A stretch of DNA of 64,000 nt from Dinoroseobacter sp034111085 (GTDB taxonomy: Bacteria > Pseudomonadota > Alphaproteobacteria > Rhodobacterales > Rhodobacteraceae): contig JAWUXZ010000015.1 in the NCBI GenBank assembly GCA_034111085.1, positions 62,001-126,000 of the forward strand, in the 5' to 3' direction. Below, piece after piece: positions 36,582 to 45,759 of this stretch. The position numbers and the translations under genes are program-made. The stretch's first letter is position 1, and each line of letters begins with the position of its first letter. The notes under the pieces were generated by a model that worked only from the letters and a program-made list of their open reading frames with translations, made no database searches and had not been told where the DNA came from.

Positions 36582-37316
36582 GTGAAAACACTGCTCCTCA
36601 TTGGAATTGGGACGGGCAACCCGGACCATTTGACAGGCCAAGCGCGCAAGGCGATTGCAGGCGCGGACCTGATTTTGATCCCCGACAAGGGCGCTGGAAA
36701 GTCTGATCTGGCCGATTTGCGCACGCAGATCGTGGCGGATATTCGCCCGCTCGACGATACCGTGCGCAGCTTCGAGATGCCCGAGCGTGACCCGGACCTG
36801 CCATACCTAGACGCGGTTGAGCGTTGGCACGACGAGATCGCCCGCCGCTGGGCGAACGCGGCGGGTAACGCAGGCAAGGTGGCGCTTCTGGTCTGGGGCG
36901 ATCCTTCGCTTTATGACAGCACCTTGCGAATTGCCGAGCGTTTGTTGCCGAAACCGCAGATCGAGGTAATTGCGGGTCTTACATCCCTGCAACTGCTGAC
37001 CGCCGCCCATGCCATATCGCTGAACACACTCGCCGCCCCGGTGACGATCACTACAGGTCGTCAGTTGCGCGATCACGGTTGGCCCGAGGGGGCAGAGACG
37101 CTTGCGGTGATGCTCGACGGGGCTTGCGCGTTTCAGGGCTTGGACCCAGAGGCGTTTGAGATTTGGTGGGGCGCTTATGTCGGGATGCCTGAGGAGGTTT
37201 TGATCGCAGGAACTTTGTCGCAAGTCTGCGCACAGATCATCCAGACCCGCGCTTCGCAGCGCGACCGCCACGGCTGGATCATGGATATCTACTTGCTGCG
37301 CCGCAAGCCTGTCTGA
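36582..37316 (+). CDS. cobF: Precorrin-6A synthase (deacetylating) CobF
   Basis: A 244-residue tetrapyrrole methylase that methylates C-1 with loss of the C-2 acetyl group, unique to the aerobic pathway. It has LLIGIGTGNPDHLTGQA and LLVWGDPSLYDSTLRIAE. The start is the GTG at 36582, six bases after the cobA stop. It is the last gene of the cobalamin operon. The genes for the late steps (cobC, D, O, P, Q, U, V) and cobS/T are not in the window. Confidence 0.94.
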   Translation: MKTLLLIGIGTGNPDHLTGQARKAIAGADLILIPDKGAGKSDLADLRTQIVADIRPLDDTVRSFEMPERDPDLPYLDAVERWHDEIARRWANAAGNAGKVALLVWGDPSLYDSTLRIAERLLPKPQIEVIAGLTSLQLLTAAHAISLNTLAAPVTITTGRQLRDHGWPEGAETLAVMLDGACAFQGLDPEAFEIWWGAYVGMPEEVLIAGTLSQVCAQIIQTRASQRDRHGWIMDIYLLRRKPV

Positions 37317-37323
37317 TCAGGGG

Positions 37324-37353
37324 TTTTCAGCGCGGGTAAAGCCGCCCTATGCT
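37324..37353 (+). promoter_or_regulatory. Possible promoter of the nitrile hydratase genes
   Basis: TTTTCA at 37324-37329 and TATGCT at 37348-37353 are 18 bases apart, in the 66-base gap between cobF and the nitrile hydratase alpha gene. Both are partial matches to sigma-70 elements. The genes could equally be read from the cob operon. Confidence 0.25.
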
Positions 37354-37382
37354 GGCACTACCTCAAGCGCAGGACCAACCCC

Positions 37383-37997
37383 ATGCCCCATGATGGACAC
37401 GACCATTCGCAGATGACCGATATCGAGGCACGGGTACGCGCGCTCGAGAGTCTCCTGCACGAGAAGGGCTATATCGACAGTGCTGCGGTCGATGAGATTG
37501 TCCAGACCTACGAGACCAAGATTGGGCCGCAAAACGGCGCACATGTGGTGGCCAAGGCGTGGACCGATCCTGAGTATGCCGCGTGGCTGGCCGAGGATGC
37601 GACCGCGGCGATCCATGCGCTCGGCTACATTTCGCGCCAAGGCGAGCATATGCAGGCGTTTTTCAACACCAGCACCGAGCATCACCTCGTCGTCTGCACG
37701 CTGTGCTCGTGCTATCCGTGGTCGGTGCTGGGCCTGCCGCCTGTATGGTATAAATCGCCACCCTTCCGGTCCAAAGCGGTGATCGATCCGCGCGGGGTGC
37801 TGCGCGATTTCGGGATTGAGCTGGGCGCAGATGTCGCCGTTCATGTCCACGATTCCACCGCCGAGATGCGCTATTTGGTCATTCCTGTGCGCCCTGAAGG
37901 CACGCAACATTGGACCCAAGACGCATTGCGCAGCCTCGTGACGCGCAACGCGATGATCGGCACAGGGTTCGCGCTGGCACCCGAGGCACGCGCATGA
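37383..37997 (+). CDS. nthA: Nitrile hydratase alpha subunit, cobalt type
   Basis: A 204-residue subunit of the enzyme that hydrates nitriles to amides. The metal site is C105-T-L-C108-S-C110 within VCTLCSCYPW. Threonine at this place marks the non-corrin cobalt type, whereas iron enzymes usually have serine. The two inner cysteines are normally oxidised to sulfinic and sulfenic acid. It starts 66 bases after cobF and overlaps the beta subunit gene by four bases. There is no signal peptide, so it is cytoplasmic. Confidence 0.95.
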   Translation: MPHDGHDHSQMTDIEARVRALESLLHEKGYIDSAAVDEIVQTYETKIGPQNGAHVVAKAWTDPEYAAWLAEDATAAIHALGYISRQGEHMQAFFNTSTEHHLVVCTLCSCYPWSVLGLPPVWYKSPPFRSKAVIDPRGVLRDFGIELGADVAVHVHDSTAEMRYLVIPVRPEGTQHWTQDALRSLVTRNAMIGTGFALAPEARA

Positions 37998-38656
37998 ATG
38001 GCGGCGCAGACCTTGGCGGAATGATGGGGTTTGGCCCTGTGGTGGACGAGCCGGGCGAGCCAAATTTTCACGCCGATTGGGAAGCCCGCGTGCTGGGGAT
38101 GATTGTCGCCATTGGCGCCTGCGGGCAATGGAACCTTGATCAGTCCCGATTTGCACGCGAAACCTTGCCGCCTGCAACGTATATGAGCCTGCCCTACTAT
38201 GCGATCTGGCTGGAGGCGGCGGTGAAGTTGATGACCGCGCGCGGTATGATCTCGCAGGCTGAACTGACCGAGGGCAAGGCGCTGGATGCGCCCGTTCCGA
38301 TCAAGCGGCGACTGGGCAAGGACGATGTGGCGGCGGCCTTGAAGGCAGGCGGCCCAGTGGACCGGCCCGCGCAAGGCACCCCTGCTTTTGCCGTTGGTGA
38401 CACCATCCACACCATCAACATCCATCCTGAGAGCCACACCCGCCTGCCTCGGTATGCGCGCGACAAGACCGGCACCATCACGCGGGTTCATGGCTTCCAC
38501 GTCTACCCCGATACCAATGCCCAAGGGTTGGGTGAGCAGCCAACTTGGCTCTACCAAGTCTCGTTCGCGGCACGCACGCTTTGGGGCGAGGATCGGGGTA
38601 TAAGGGATGTTGTGACGCTCGATCTATGGGAGCCGTATTTGAGGGCGCACGCATGA
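37994..38656 (+). CDS. nthB: Nitrile hydratase beta subunit
   Basis: A 220-residue subunit. It opens with MNGGADLGGMMGFGPV and has the C-terminal SH3-like barrel with the family stretch HTRLPRYARDKTGTITRVHG (beginning and end conserved) and LWEPYL. The ATG at 37994 overlaps the alpha subunit stop (ATGA), and a longer frame from 37910 lies inside the alpha gene. Alpha then beta then activator is the usual order for cobalt-type enzymes. Confidence 0.94.
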   Translation: MNGGADLGGMMGFGPVVDEPGEPNFHADWEARVLGMIVAIGACGQWNLDQSRFARETLPPATYMSLPYYAIWLEAAVKLMTARGMISQAELTEGKALDAPVPIKRRLGKDDVAAALKAGGPVDRPAQGTPAFAVGDTIHTINIHPESHTRLPRYARDKTGTITRVHGFHVYPDTNAQGLGEQPTWLYQVSFAARTLWGEDRGIRDVVTLDLWEPYLRAHA

Positions 38657-38976
38657 TGCCTGACCTGTCGGCACCCTCCGGCATCAAGCTGGCCGAGGAC
38701 GAGCCTATCTTTGCGCAACCGTGGGAAGCGCAAGCCTTCGCGATGGTCGTGGACTTGCACGCGCGCGGTGCATTCGCTTGGGAGGACTGGGCTGAGATGC
38801 TTTCAGCGGAAATCCACAGCGGGACCGAACGGTCGTATTATGAGCACTGGCTCGCCGCCCTAGAGCGGATCGTGGCGCAGAAGGGCTTAGCGTCCGAGGA
38901 TGATTTGAGGGCGCGAAAAGAAGACTGGCAAGACGCGGCCGCCCGCACCCCCCATGGTCAGGCGATAAAGCTATAG
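38653..38976 (+). CDS. Nitrile hydratase accessory (activator) protein
   Basis: A 107-residue protein resembling the N-terminal part of the beta subunit: FAQPWEAQAFAMVVDLHARG, AFAWEDWAEMLSAEI and YYEHWLAALERIV. Such activators form a complex with the alpha subunit and help load cobalt and oxidise the cysteines. The ATG at 38653 overlaps the beta subunit stop. Another ATG follows directly at 38656. Its stop is in CTATAG, which also holds the stop of the convergent SDR gene. Confidence 0.88.
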   Translation: MMPDLSAPSGIKLAEDEPIFAQPWEAQAFAMVVDLHARGAFAWEDWAEMLSAEIHSGTERSYYEHWLAALERIVAQKGLASEDDLRARKEDWQDAAARTPHGQAIKL

Positions 38977-39732
38977 CTCCATCGCATCGCTTTGACCGAT
39001 CGCGGACATGCCGCCATCGACGGTGATATCGATACCTTTGAGCCAACCGCTGTCTGGCGATGCCATATAGACGATCACATCGGCCACCTCGCCTGCCAAA
39101 CCGGGCCGACCGACGCGGGCGACGTTGCGCGCCATGCGCTCGCCAAAGGCGGCGGCGAAATCATCGAGAATACCAGTGCTGACCGCCGCAGGGCTAACGG
39201 TGTTGATACGCAGGTCGGATTTCAGCAAACGCTCGGTCTGCGCCATTGACCAGACAATCGTGGCCTCCTTGGACAGGTTATAGGCGCGGACCGGATCAAG
39301 GCCCTCGCTTGCGATGAAGGCCTCTAAATCACCCGCCTTCAAAGCCATCAACGCTTTGATCTGCACAATGTTATCGCGCCAAAACGCACCCGCACGCGAC
39401 GCAGTTGTCACGATGCTGCCACCGGGTTTCAGCATCGGCAGAACGGCGTTGGTGAACTGCACCATCCCGGTGAAATTGACGGCGAGGATCTTTGCCTCAA
39501 GCCCATCGCGCGGCGGCAATCCGGCGTTGTTGATCAGGCAGTCAAACGAGCCAGATAATTGCGCAACAGCCGCCTCAATTGCGACCGGGTCTGACATGTC
39601 GACAGGCACCCAACTGTCGACGCCCGAAGGCTCGGCAATGTCCATTGCCACAACTTCGTATCCGCGCGCGCGCAATCGCTCGGCCGTTGCGGCCCCGATG
39701 CCCGTGGCAGCGCCGGTGATAAGTGCCCGCAT
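38971..39732 (-). CDS. SDR family oxidoreductase
   Basis: A 253-residue short-chain dehydrogenase. The Rossmann motif ITGAATGIGAATAER begins at residue 5. Asp after the second strand (VVAMDIAE) suggests NAD(H). INNAGLPPRDG and the catalytic YNLSK are present. The ATG at 39732 has GGGGAG eight bases upstream. The frame is open to 39768 but the added residues are not family-like. It resembles the 3-alpha-hydroxysteroid dehydrogenase/coniferyl-alcohol dehydrogenase subgroup, whose conserved glycine-rich start and central region it shares. I cannot name a substrate. Confidence 0.85.
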   Translation of the reverse strand: MRALITGAATGIGAATAERLRARGYEVVAMDIAEPSGVDSWVPVDMSDPVAIEAAVAQLSGSFDCLINNAGLPPRDGLEAKILAVNFTGMVQFTNAVLPMLKPGGSIVTTASRAGAFWRDNIVQIKALMALKAGDLEAFIASEGLDPVRAYNLSKEATIVWSMAQTERLLKSDLRINTVSPAAVSTGILDDFAAAFGERMARNVARVGRPGLAGEVADVIVYMASPDSGWLKGIDITVDGGMSAIGQSDAMEL

Positions 39733-39875
39733 GTCGATCTCCCCAATGCCTATCCGTGCGTCAAACACCTAACCCCGAAAGTCGTGGCGAATGCAACGGC
39801 TTGGCGCTTGGCCTTTTTGCATCAACGGTTGTCTGCTAGCGTGGTAGCATATGCCGTGCTTCAGGGAGAAGACGC

Positions 39876-42578
39876 TTGGAAGGTCTGTTTGTTCTGGGAG
39901 CCTTGCTGGTGGTCGGCATTCCGGTCGCGTTGCTGTATCTGCTGATCTCGAACGCTTCGCTGCGCCGCCGGATGACCGAGATGGAGCTTGTGCTCGTACG
40001 CCAATCGCTTGAGGCGCTGACGCAGCGACCGGTTCGACCCGTCACGCAGGCCTCGCCTGAGCCCGTGGCAACCAAAGCCCCTTGGGGGCCCGCGACAAAA
40101 GACGAAAAGCAGAACGCGCCACAGCCATCAGACAAGGCGCCGGAACCCGCACCTGAGCCGACCGGACCGCCCCGCGCTGCCGTATTCACCCAGACCAAGC
40201 TGCAAGGCCTGATCGCATGGGCCACGGAAAACTGGTTCTACGTCGTCTCGGCCATATCGCTGGCGCTCGCGGGGATATTCCTTGTTCAATACAGCATCGA
40301 AGAAGGCCTGCTGCCCCCCACTGTGCGCGTAGCACTTGGCTTTGCATTTGGCATCGCACTCGTGGCGGCAGGTGAGTATATCCGCAGGCGTTTTGGTGAC
40401 AGCGAGGACAGCAGCACCGCCTATCTGCCCTCGACCTTCACCAGCGCCGGGATCGTGACGCTGTTTGGCGTGATCCTTGCTGCGCGCGTGCTGTATGACA
40501 TCATCGGGCCGGAGGTCGCGCTGATTGGCATGGTTTTGGTGGGCGCAGGGGCGCTGGTCTTGGGCTGGTTTTACGGCCCGCTTCTGGCCGCGGTCGGCAT
40601 CATCGGCGCGATCCTTGCACCGTTCTTTGTGGGTGGTTCGTCAGAAAATCCCACATGGCTGTTTGGCTATTTCGGCATCATCACAACAGTCGGGCTGGCG
40701 ATTGATACCGTGCGTCGTTGGGCTTGGGTGTCGGTGATCTCGCTGATCCTTGGCTTCGGGGCGGCGTTTGCGGTGATGACGAGTGCGCGGTTAACAGAGC
40801 CGACCTTTATGATTTATTGCGCCATCCTCGCGCTTCTGGCGATTGCGGTTCCCGTGCGTCGCGCGGTCCCAAACCATGGCGGAACACTTTTAAGCCTGTC
40901 GTATATGGCGCGCAAATCAGGCGAGGCTTGGCCTGAGTTTCCGACCCGTCTGGCAGGCGGCTCGGTCCTTGCGGCAACGGCTTTGATATTGCTGACATCG
41001 GTCGAGGCGTCGCGCGCAGATGTGCTCTGGACCAGCATTGCTGTGCTCGCGGGCCTCACCTTTGCGCTGTTGATCTGGGCTAGGAATGCCCCCGCCCTGA
41101 CAGATCTCGCAGCCCTGCCAGCAATCGGATTTGTCCTCGTCGTTGCCAGCGGCACCCAAATTTGGAGGCCTATGTCGCTGCTCGCGCTGGAGCCCGAAGC
41201 CGCCTTCCCAACGATCATCCCCATCCTCGTTGGCACCTCGTTGATGATCGCCGCCGCTGCTGCATGGCGATCCTTGCGCGGTGGACAAGCGCAGGTCTTT
41301 GTCGCCATCGGCGCGGTTCTGTTTGCGCCGACTGTTGCGATTGTCATGGAGGTCATCTGGCAACCCGCTGAGACCATCGGCGCCTATGCATGGGCGCTGC
41401 ACGCCTTGGCGATCGCCGCTTTGATGGTGGTACTGGCCGAGCGGTTCGCCCGCGCGGATGGCCCCGAGCACAGGTTGCGCATGTCGCTCGCGGTCTTGTC
41501 GGCGCTGGCGTCGGTTGCGTTTGGGATGGTGATCTTATTCTCCACCTCGGCATTGACCTTGGCGCTTGGCGTGACCGTGGTGGGCGCAGCGCTGCTGGAC
41601 CGCCAGTTCAATTTGCCGCTGATGGGCACGTATATCCTTGCCGGGATCGTCACGATTGGCTTTCGGTTGGTGGTCGATCCGGGTTGGAATTGGGCGGTTG
41701 ACGCATCCACCCTCGATCTGGCGCTGTCCCATGGCGGGGCGGTGCTGGCGTTCGGGGCGGCGTGGTTTGTTGTGAAATCCGCAGGGCGGCCAAGGTCCGA
41801 GGTGTTGCTGGAAAGCGCGTTTGTGTCAGCCAGCGGCATCTTGATCTCGGTCGTGCTGTACCGGGCAATCATCGGCTGGGGCGGGTCCTCGGCGGTCGAG
41901 AGCCATTGGTCGTTTGGCCTTGGCGGCACGGTGTGGCTGGTGCTGGGGCTGACGCAATTGCGCCGTCTGTCGCTTGGAGGCGCGCTTGCCAATCTACGGA
42001 TCGGGCTTGCGGCGGTGTTCTTGGTGCTTGCAGCGGGCCAGTTCTTCGGTGCCGCGACGGCGCTAAATCCGGCGCTGCAAAACTTGCTGGCGACGACCAT
42101 TTTGGGACCACCATTGGTCAATACCCTGCTCATTGCTTATCTGCTGCCTGCGCTGGTGATGTATTTCGGAACGCGCTGGGTCACCGATTTGGATGCGCGC
42201 CTACGTCTCGGCTTGCAAGTCACCGCTGCGACTTTGGCCGCCTTGTGGCTGGCCCTGAGCATTCGCCACTTCTGGCGCGGACCCCAGCTGATGGCGTTGC
42301 CAGACATGGAGCAGCCCGAGCTTTACAGCTACACCGTTGCCTTGCTGGTCATCGGCGCGCTGATCTTCTACCGCGCGCTGGCCCGGCGCAGCCCGATATT
42401 GCGCAAACTGGGGCTCGCGGTGATCGGTCTTGCCGTCGCCAAGGTGTTCTTGATCGACATTGCAGGGCTCGGCGGATTGATCCGCGTGTTTGCGCTTTTG
42501 CTGCTGGGTCTTGCGCTGGCAGGGCTTGCTTGGCTCAACCGTTGGGCCTCGGGCAAGGCCGAGCATGACGGGACCTAA
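39876..42578 (+). CDS. DUF2339 domain-containing polytopic membrane protein
   Basis: A 900-residue inner-membrane protein of unknown function. After one N-terminal membrane segment there is a Pro/Ala-rich cytoplasmic linker (about residues 45-105), then some two dozen hydrophobic segments. The stretch WATENWFYVVSAISLALAG starts the DUF2339 core, and the end (LFLIDIAGL-like VFLIDIAGLGGLIRV) is also typical. The start is a TTG at 39876 with AGGGAGA upstream. It stands alone and is convergent with the B12-type transporter, their stop codons overlapping in CTAA. Confidence 0.85.
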   Translation: MEGLFVLGALLVVGIPVALLYLLISNASLRRRMTEMELVLVRQSLEALTQRPVRPVTQASPEPVATKAPWGPATKDEKQNAPQPSDKAPEPAPEPTGPPRAAVFTQTKLQGLIAWATENWFYVVSAISLALAGIFLVQYSIEEGLLPPTVRVALGFAFGIALVAAGEYIRRRFGDSEDSSTAYLPSTFTSAGIVTLFGVILAARVLYDIIGPEVALIGMVLVGAGALVLGWFYGPLLAAVGIIGAILAPFFVGGSSENPTWLFGYFGIITTVGLAIDTVRRWAWVSVISLILGFGAAFAVMTSARLTEPTFMIYCAILALLAIAVPVRRAVPNHGGTLLSLSYMARKSGEAWPEFPTRLAGGSVLAATALILLTSVEASRADVLWTSIAVLAGLTFALLIWARNAPALTDLAALPAIGFVLVVASGTQIWRPMSLLALEPEAAFPTIIPILVGTSLMIAAAAAWRSLRGGQAQVFVAIGAVLFAPTVAIVMEVIWQPAETIGAYAWALHALAIAALMVVLAERFARADGPEHRLRMSLAVLSALASVAFGMVILFSTSALTLALGVTVVGAALLDRQFNLPLMGTYILAGIVTIGFRLVVDPGWNWAVDASTLDLALSHGGAVLAFGAAWFVVKSAGRPRSEVLLESAFVSASGILISVVLYRAIIGWGGSSAVESHWSFGLGGTVWLVLGLTQLRRLSLGGALANLRIGLAAVFLVLAAGQFFGAATALNPALQNLLATTILGPPLVNTLLIAYLLPALVMYFGTRWVTDLDARLRLGLQVTAATLAALWLALSIRHFWRGPQLMALPDMEQPELYSYTVALLVIGALIFYRALARRSPILRKLGLAVIGLAVAKVFLIDIAGLGGLIRVFALLLLGLALAGLAWLNRWASGKAEHDGT

Positions 42579-43621
42579 CCGATCCGGCGGCGCAGCAACC
42601 AGACGAAGAATATCCCGCCGATCAACCCTGTGACGATCCCGATGGGAATATCGTCAGGGGCCATGACAGTACGCGCCAAAATGTCGGCCCAGAGCAGAAA
42701 GATCGCTCCGAAAATCGCCGCCACAGGCAGCACACGCCGGTAGTCACCCCCGACCAGCAGGCGCACGATATGCGGCACCATCAAGCCAACAAAGCCGATG
42801 ATGCCCGAGAATGCCACCATAACCCCGGTAATCAGCGCGCCGACCACGAAGACCGTCAACCGGAACCGTGCGACAGGAATGCCGAGGGTGGACGCGGTCT
42901 CGTCGCCAATGGTCATTGCGTTCAGACTGCTGGCGTTCAACCAAAGATAGACCCCGCACAAAACAAGGACGGCGAGCGGATAGATAAGCTGGCTCCATTG
43001 TGCGAGGCCGAGCCCTCCGAGCATCCAAAACACCACAGTATGCGTCGCCCGTGGATCCCCCAGAAAGATCAGCACATTGGCCAGTGACATGACGATGAAT
43101 GACACCGCAACGCCTGCAAGGATCAGGCGGTCAGCGCTTGTTGCGACGGCAAATTGCGACACTGCCAGCACCAACATCGTAGCCCCAAGCGCACCGAGAA
43201 ACGCCATCAGCGGCACTGTCAGCAGCCCCAGAAACATGCCCGTGTGCAGCAGCGCGAGAATTGCGCCGAACGCACCGCCCGCAGAAATGCCCAGCAGATG
43301 CGGATCAGCCAACGGGTTGCGCGTGACCGATTGCAGGCTGGCACCAACAATCGCCAGCCCAGCGCCGACACAGCAGGCAAGGATCGCGCGCGGGAAGCGG
43401 ATGTCCCACACGATGGCTTCACGCCCTGCCGACCAGTCTGGTGTGACGACGCCCGGAAGCAGTTTATTGACCAACACGCCCCAAACGGTCTGAATCGGAA
43501 TGCCAATGGCCCCGACGCTGACCGCGATGGACATGGACGCCACCAAACCCAACAGCCCAAGCGCCATGACGACCCAAAGGGGCCATGGGCGCGTGGGCTT
43601 AGAGGGGGTGGTGGCGCGCAT
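42575..43621 (-). CDS. btuC: Vitamin B12/iron-type ABC transporter permease (BtuC/FecCD family)
   Basis: A 348-residue permease of the FecCD family with about ten membrane segments. Diagnostic stretches are RNPLADPHLLGISAGGAFGA and IIGFVGLMVPHIVRLLVGGDYR (seen in part). The family covers siderophore, heme and cobalamin importers. The cobalamin riboswitch upstream makes corrinoid the most likely cargo. It is the last gene of a four-gene reverse operon and starts five bases after the binding-protein gene. Confidence 0.88.
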   Translation of the reverse strand: MRATTPSKPTRPWPLWVVMALGLLGLVASMSIAVSVGAIGIPIQTVWGVLVNKLLPGVVTPDWSAGREAIVWDIRFPRAILACCVGAGLAIVGASLQSVTRNPLADPHLLGISAGGAFGAILALLHTGMFLGLLTVPLMAFLGALGATMLVLAVSQFAVATSADRLILAGVAVSFIVMSLANVLIFLGDPRATHTVVFWMLGGLGLAQWSQLIYPLAVLVLCGVYLWLNASSLNAMTIGDETASTLGIPVARFRLTVFVVGALITGVMVAFSGIIGFVGLMVPHIVRLLVGGDYRRVLPVAAIFGAIFLLWADILARTVMAPDDIPIGIVTGLIGGIFFVWLLRRRIG

Positions 43622-43626
43622 TGCCT

Positions 43627-44562
43627 CTACTCAGCGCGGAACGCGGCGGCGAGCGTCTTGACCGCACCGATGTTGCGCGGACCCGGTGTCGCCTCGACAT
43701 ATTCCAGCACCACGAAACGGTCATTCTTCACCGCGTCAATATCTGCAAAGGCCGGGTTCGACATCATGAACTGGCGCTTTTCCTCGGCTGTCACATTACC
43801 GTAATTCACGATCACGATGATCTCCGGGTTGCGTTCTACCACGGCTTCCCACCCGACCGTCCCCCAGCTTTTCTCAAAGTCGTTCATGATGTTGGTGCCG
43901 CCTGCCGCCTCGATCAGCGCGTTGGGCATGCCGTAACGCCCTGCGGTGAACGGCGCGTCATCGCCGCTGTCAAAGACAAAGACGCGCGGGGCCGTCTCAA
44001 GCGGCGCGAGGTCTGCGAGGAAAGCGTCCAGATCTGCCTGATACCCAGCAACGAGCGCCTCAGCCGTCTCGGTGACATCGAAGATGCGACCGAGATTGAG
44101 TAGGTCGATATACATATCATCCATGCTAACGGCACTCTTCTGGCCGATATGGATGCAGCTCTCGGTCAGCTCATAGACCTTGATGCCAAAGAGCGCGAGG
44201 GTTTCAGGCGTCACCTCGCCCCCGACCTTCATGCCGTAGTTCCAACCTGCGAAAAAGAAATCGGCATCCGCGCCAATCAGCACTTCCTTGCTAGGGTATC
44301 TGGACGACAACTCGGGCAATGCGTCGATGCCGTTGGTCATTTCCTCGTCCAATGTCTTCCAACCCGACACGCCCGTATAGCCCACCATGTTGTCTGCAAG
44401 GCCCAGCACCAGCATCATTTCGGTCAGGTTCACGTCATTGGACACCGCAGCTTGCGGCGGCGCGTCGAACGTCACCTGACGATCACAGCTTTGCACTGTG
44501 GTTTGGGCGAATGCGCCGGTGGCCAGAAGGGTTGCGGCGGTTGCGGTAAGTAGAAGTCTCAT
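43627..44562 (-). CDS. btuF: Periplasmic corrinoid-type ABC substrate-binding protein (BtuF-like)
   Basis: A 311-residue class III binding protein. It has a Sec signal peptide (RLLLTATAATLLATGAFAQ, cleavage after residue 19 or 20). VLGLADNMVGYTGVSGWK, VLIGADADFFFAGW and WEAVVERNPEIIVIVNYG are typical of the FepB/BtuF fold. It binds the ligand in the periplasm for BtuC/BtuD. The corrinoid assignment rests on the riboswitch, since the fold also serves iron-siderophores. Confidence 0.87.
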   Translation of the reverse strand: MRLLLTATAATLLATGAFAQTTVQSCDRQVTFDAPPQAAVSNDVNLTEMMLVLGLADNMVGYTGVSGWKTLDEEMTNGIDALPELSSRYPSKEVLIGADADFFFAGWNYGMKVGGEVTPETLALFGIKVYELTESCIHIGQKSAVSMDDMYIDLLNLGRIFDVTETAEALVAGYQADLDAFLADLAPLETAPRVFVFDSGDDAPFTAGRYGMPNALIEAAGGTNIMNDFEKSWGTVGWEAVVERNPEIIVIVNYGNVTAEEKRQFMMSNPAFADIDAVKNDRFVVLEYVEATPGPRNIGAVKTLAAAFRAE

Positions 44563-44572
44563 AGCGTTCTCG

Positions 44573-45355
44573 TTATGATGGAAGGTGGAAAGAGAAAAGA
44601 CGCGCGTCCGAAGGCATCAACCGTTCGTGACGTGCATCGACGCGAAACGCTTGCGACACAAGCGCTTCGGTCAGAACTTTATCGGGTGGCCCAAACCCCA
44701 GCGCTTTGCCGTGGTTCAGCACCAGAACTTGGTCGCAAACGGCGGCGGCCATGTTCAGATCATGCATCGAAACAACGATGGTCAGATCGAGGTCGCGGAT
44801 CAGCGCCAGCACTTCGAGCTGGTTGCGAATGTCGAGGTGGTTTGTCGGCTCGTCCAGCACCAGCACTTGCGGCTCTTGTACGAGGGCACGGGCAACCATG
44901 ACACGCTGACGTTCGCCACCAGATAAAGTGGCAAGATCACGGTGCGCGAGGGCCTCAAGATCAAGCTGTGCTAGCGCCTGATCAACGATATGCGCGTCCT
45001 TCGCCCCTGCGCCTGCAAAACCAGACCGATGGGGGGTCCGGCCAAGGGCAACGACCTCGCGCACGGTTAACCCGAACGATGACGGCTGTTCTTGCAACAC
45101 GGCGGCAACTTTGCACGCAGCAGCACGCGCCGGGATTGCCCAGATGTCTTCCCCGTCGATCAGGATCTGGCCAGTGACCGGAGCCTGAAAACGGTAGAGC
45201 ATCCGCAAAAGCGTGGATTTTCCCGCCCCGTTTGGCCCAACAACGCCGAGCACTTGGCCCGCCTGCACCGCAAAGCTCGTCGGATGCAGCAGCACATCAT
45301 CGTTGCGGCGCGGGGCCCAACTGATGTCGCGGACGACAATATCAGCGGCACTCAT
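44573..45355 (-). CDS. btuD: Vitamin B12/iron-type ABC transporter ATP-binding protein (BtuD/FecE-like)
   Basis: A 260-residue ATPase with Walker A GPNGAGKST near residues 39-47, signature LSGGERQRVMVARAL, and Walker B VLVLDEPTNHLD. It belongs to the FepC/BtuD group and energises uptake through the BtuC-like permease. The start overlaps the DUF1636 stop by four bases, and the binding-protein gene starts 10 bases after its stop. Confidence 0.9.
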   Translation of the reverse strand: MSAADIVVRDISWAPRRNDDVLLHPTSFAVQAGQVLGVVGPNGAGKSTLLRMLYRFQAPVTGQILIDGEDIWAIPARAAACKVAAVLQEQPSSFGLTVREVVALGRTPHRSGFAGAGAKDAHIVDQALAQLDLEALAHRDLATLSGGERQRVMVARALVQEPQVLVLDEPTNHLDIRNQLEVLALIRDLDLTIVVSMHDLNMAAAVCDQVLVLNHGKALGFGPPDKVLTEALVSQAFRVDARHERLMPSDARLFSFHLPS

Positions 45356-45759
45356 GACACGAGGCTTTCGCTTTGCTCAATCGCGATCATCGCAGCAGGC
45401 ACCCGCGCCAGCGTGGATGTGCGCAGCTTGCCGGGGCGATCCACCGAAGAACACCAACCGTCGTGCAACAGCGCATATTGGCGTGCGAAATCCACCAGAT
45501 CCTCGATATCCTCATCCGGCTCTATATCGCCAAACAAATACGTCGCCTTGCGCGTGCCGTGATAGGCAACGGTGCACGGTCGGTCGCAGCCCGCCATGCA
45601 GGCCACCCCCGAGATCTCGAAATTCTCGTCCACCGTGTCACCTGCCGCGTCAATTGCCGAGCGCAGCTTTGCGATCAACTCATAACCGGGACGGCAATCG
45701 GTGCCCTTGTGTCTGCACGACGTGCAAACAGTTATCCTGTTGGATGTGTTTAGACCCAT
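45352..45759 (-). CDS. DUF1636 family protein, thioredoxin-like [2Fe-2S] type (copy 2)
   Basis: A 135-residue paralogue of the protein at 23508-23882. It keeps the cysteine pattern: VCTSCRHKG near the N-terminus and C(x3)C(x3)C in VACMAGCDRPC, with TVAYHGTRKATYLFGDI matching TIALRGPGRWSYVYGNF of copy 1. GGAGG lies five bases before the ATG. It is the first full gene after the second cobalamin riboswitch and is coupled to the importer ATPase. The function is unknown. Handling of cobalt or corrinoid redox state is a guess from context. Confidence 0.88.
   Translation of the reverse strand: MGLNTSNRITVCTSCRHKGTDCRPGYELIAKLRSAIDAAGDTVDENFEISGVACMAGCDRPCTVAYHGTRKATYLFGDIEPDEDIEDLVDFARQYALLHDGWCSSVDRPGKLRTSTLARVPAAMIAIEQSESLVS

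Noticed and set aside
37383..38976. Iron-type nitrile hydratase
   Set aside because: The metal motif has threonine (CTLCSC), which marks the cobalt type.
42575..45355. Siderophore or heme ABC importer
   Set aside because: The protein families allow it, but the cobalamin riboswitch directly upstream and the DUF1636 gene make corrinoid uptake the better reading. It is not excluded for relatives.
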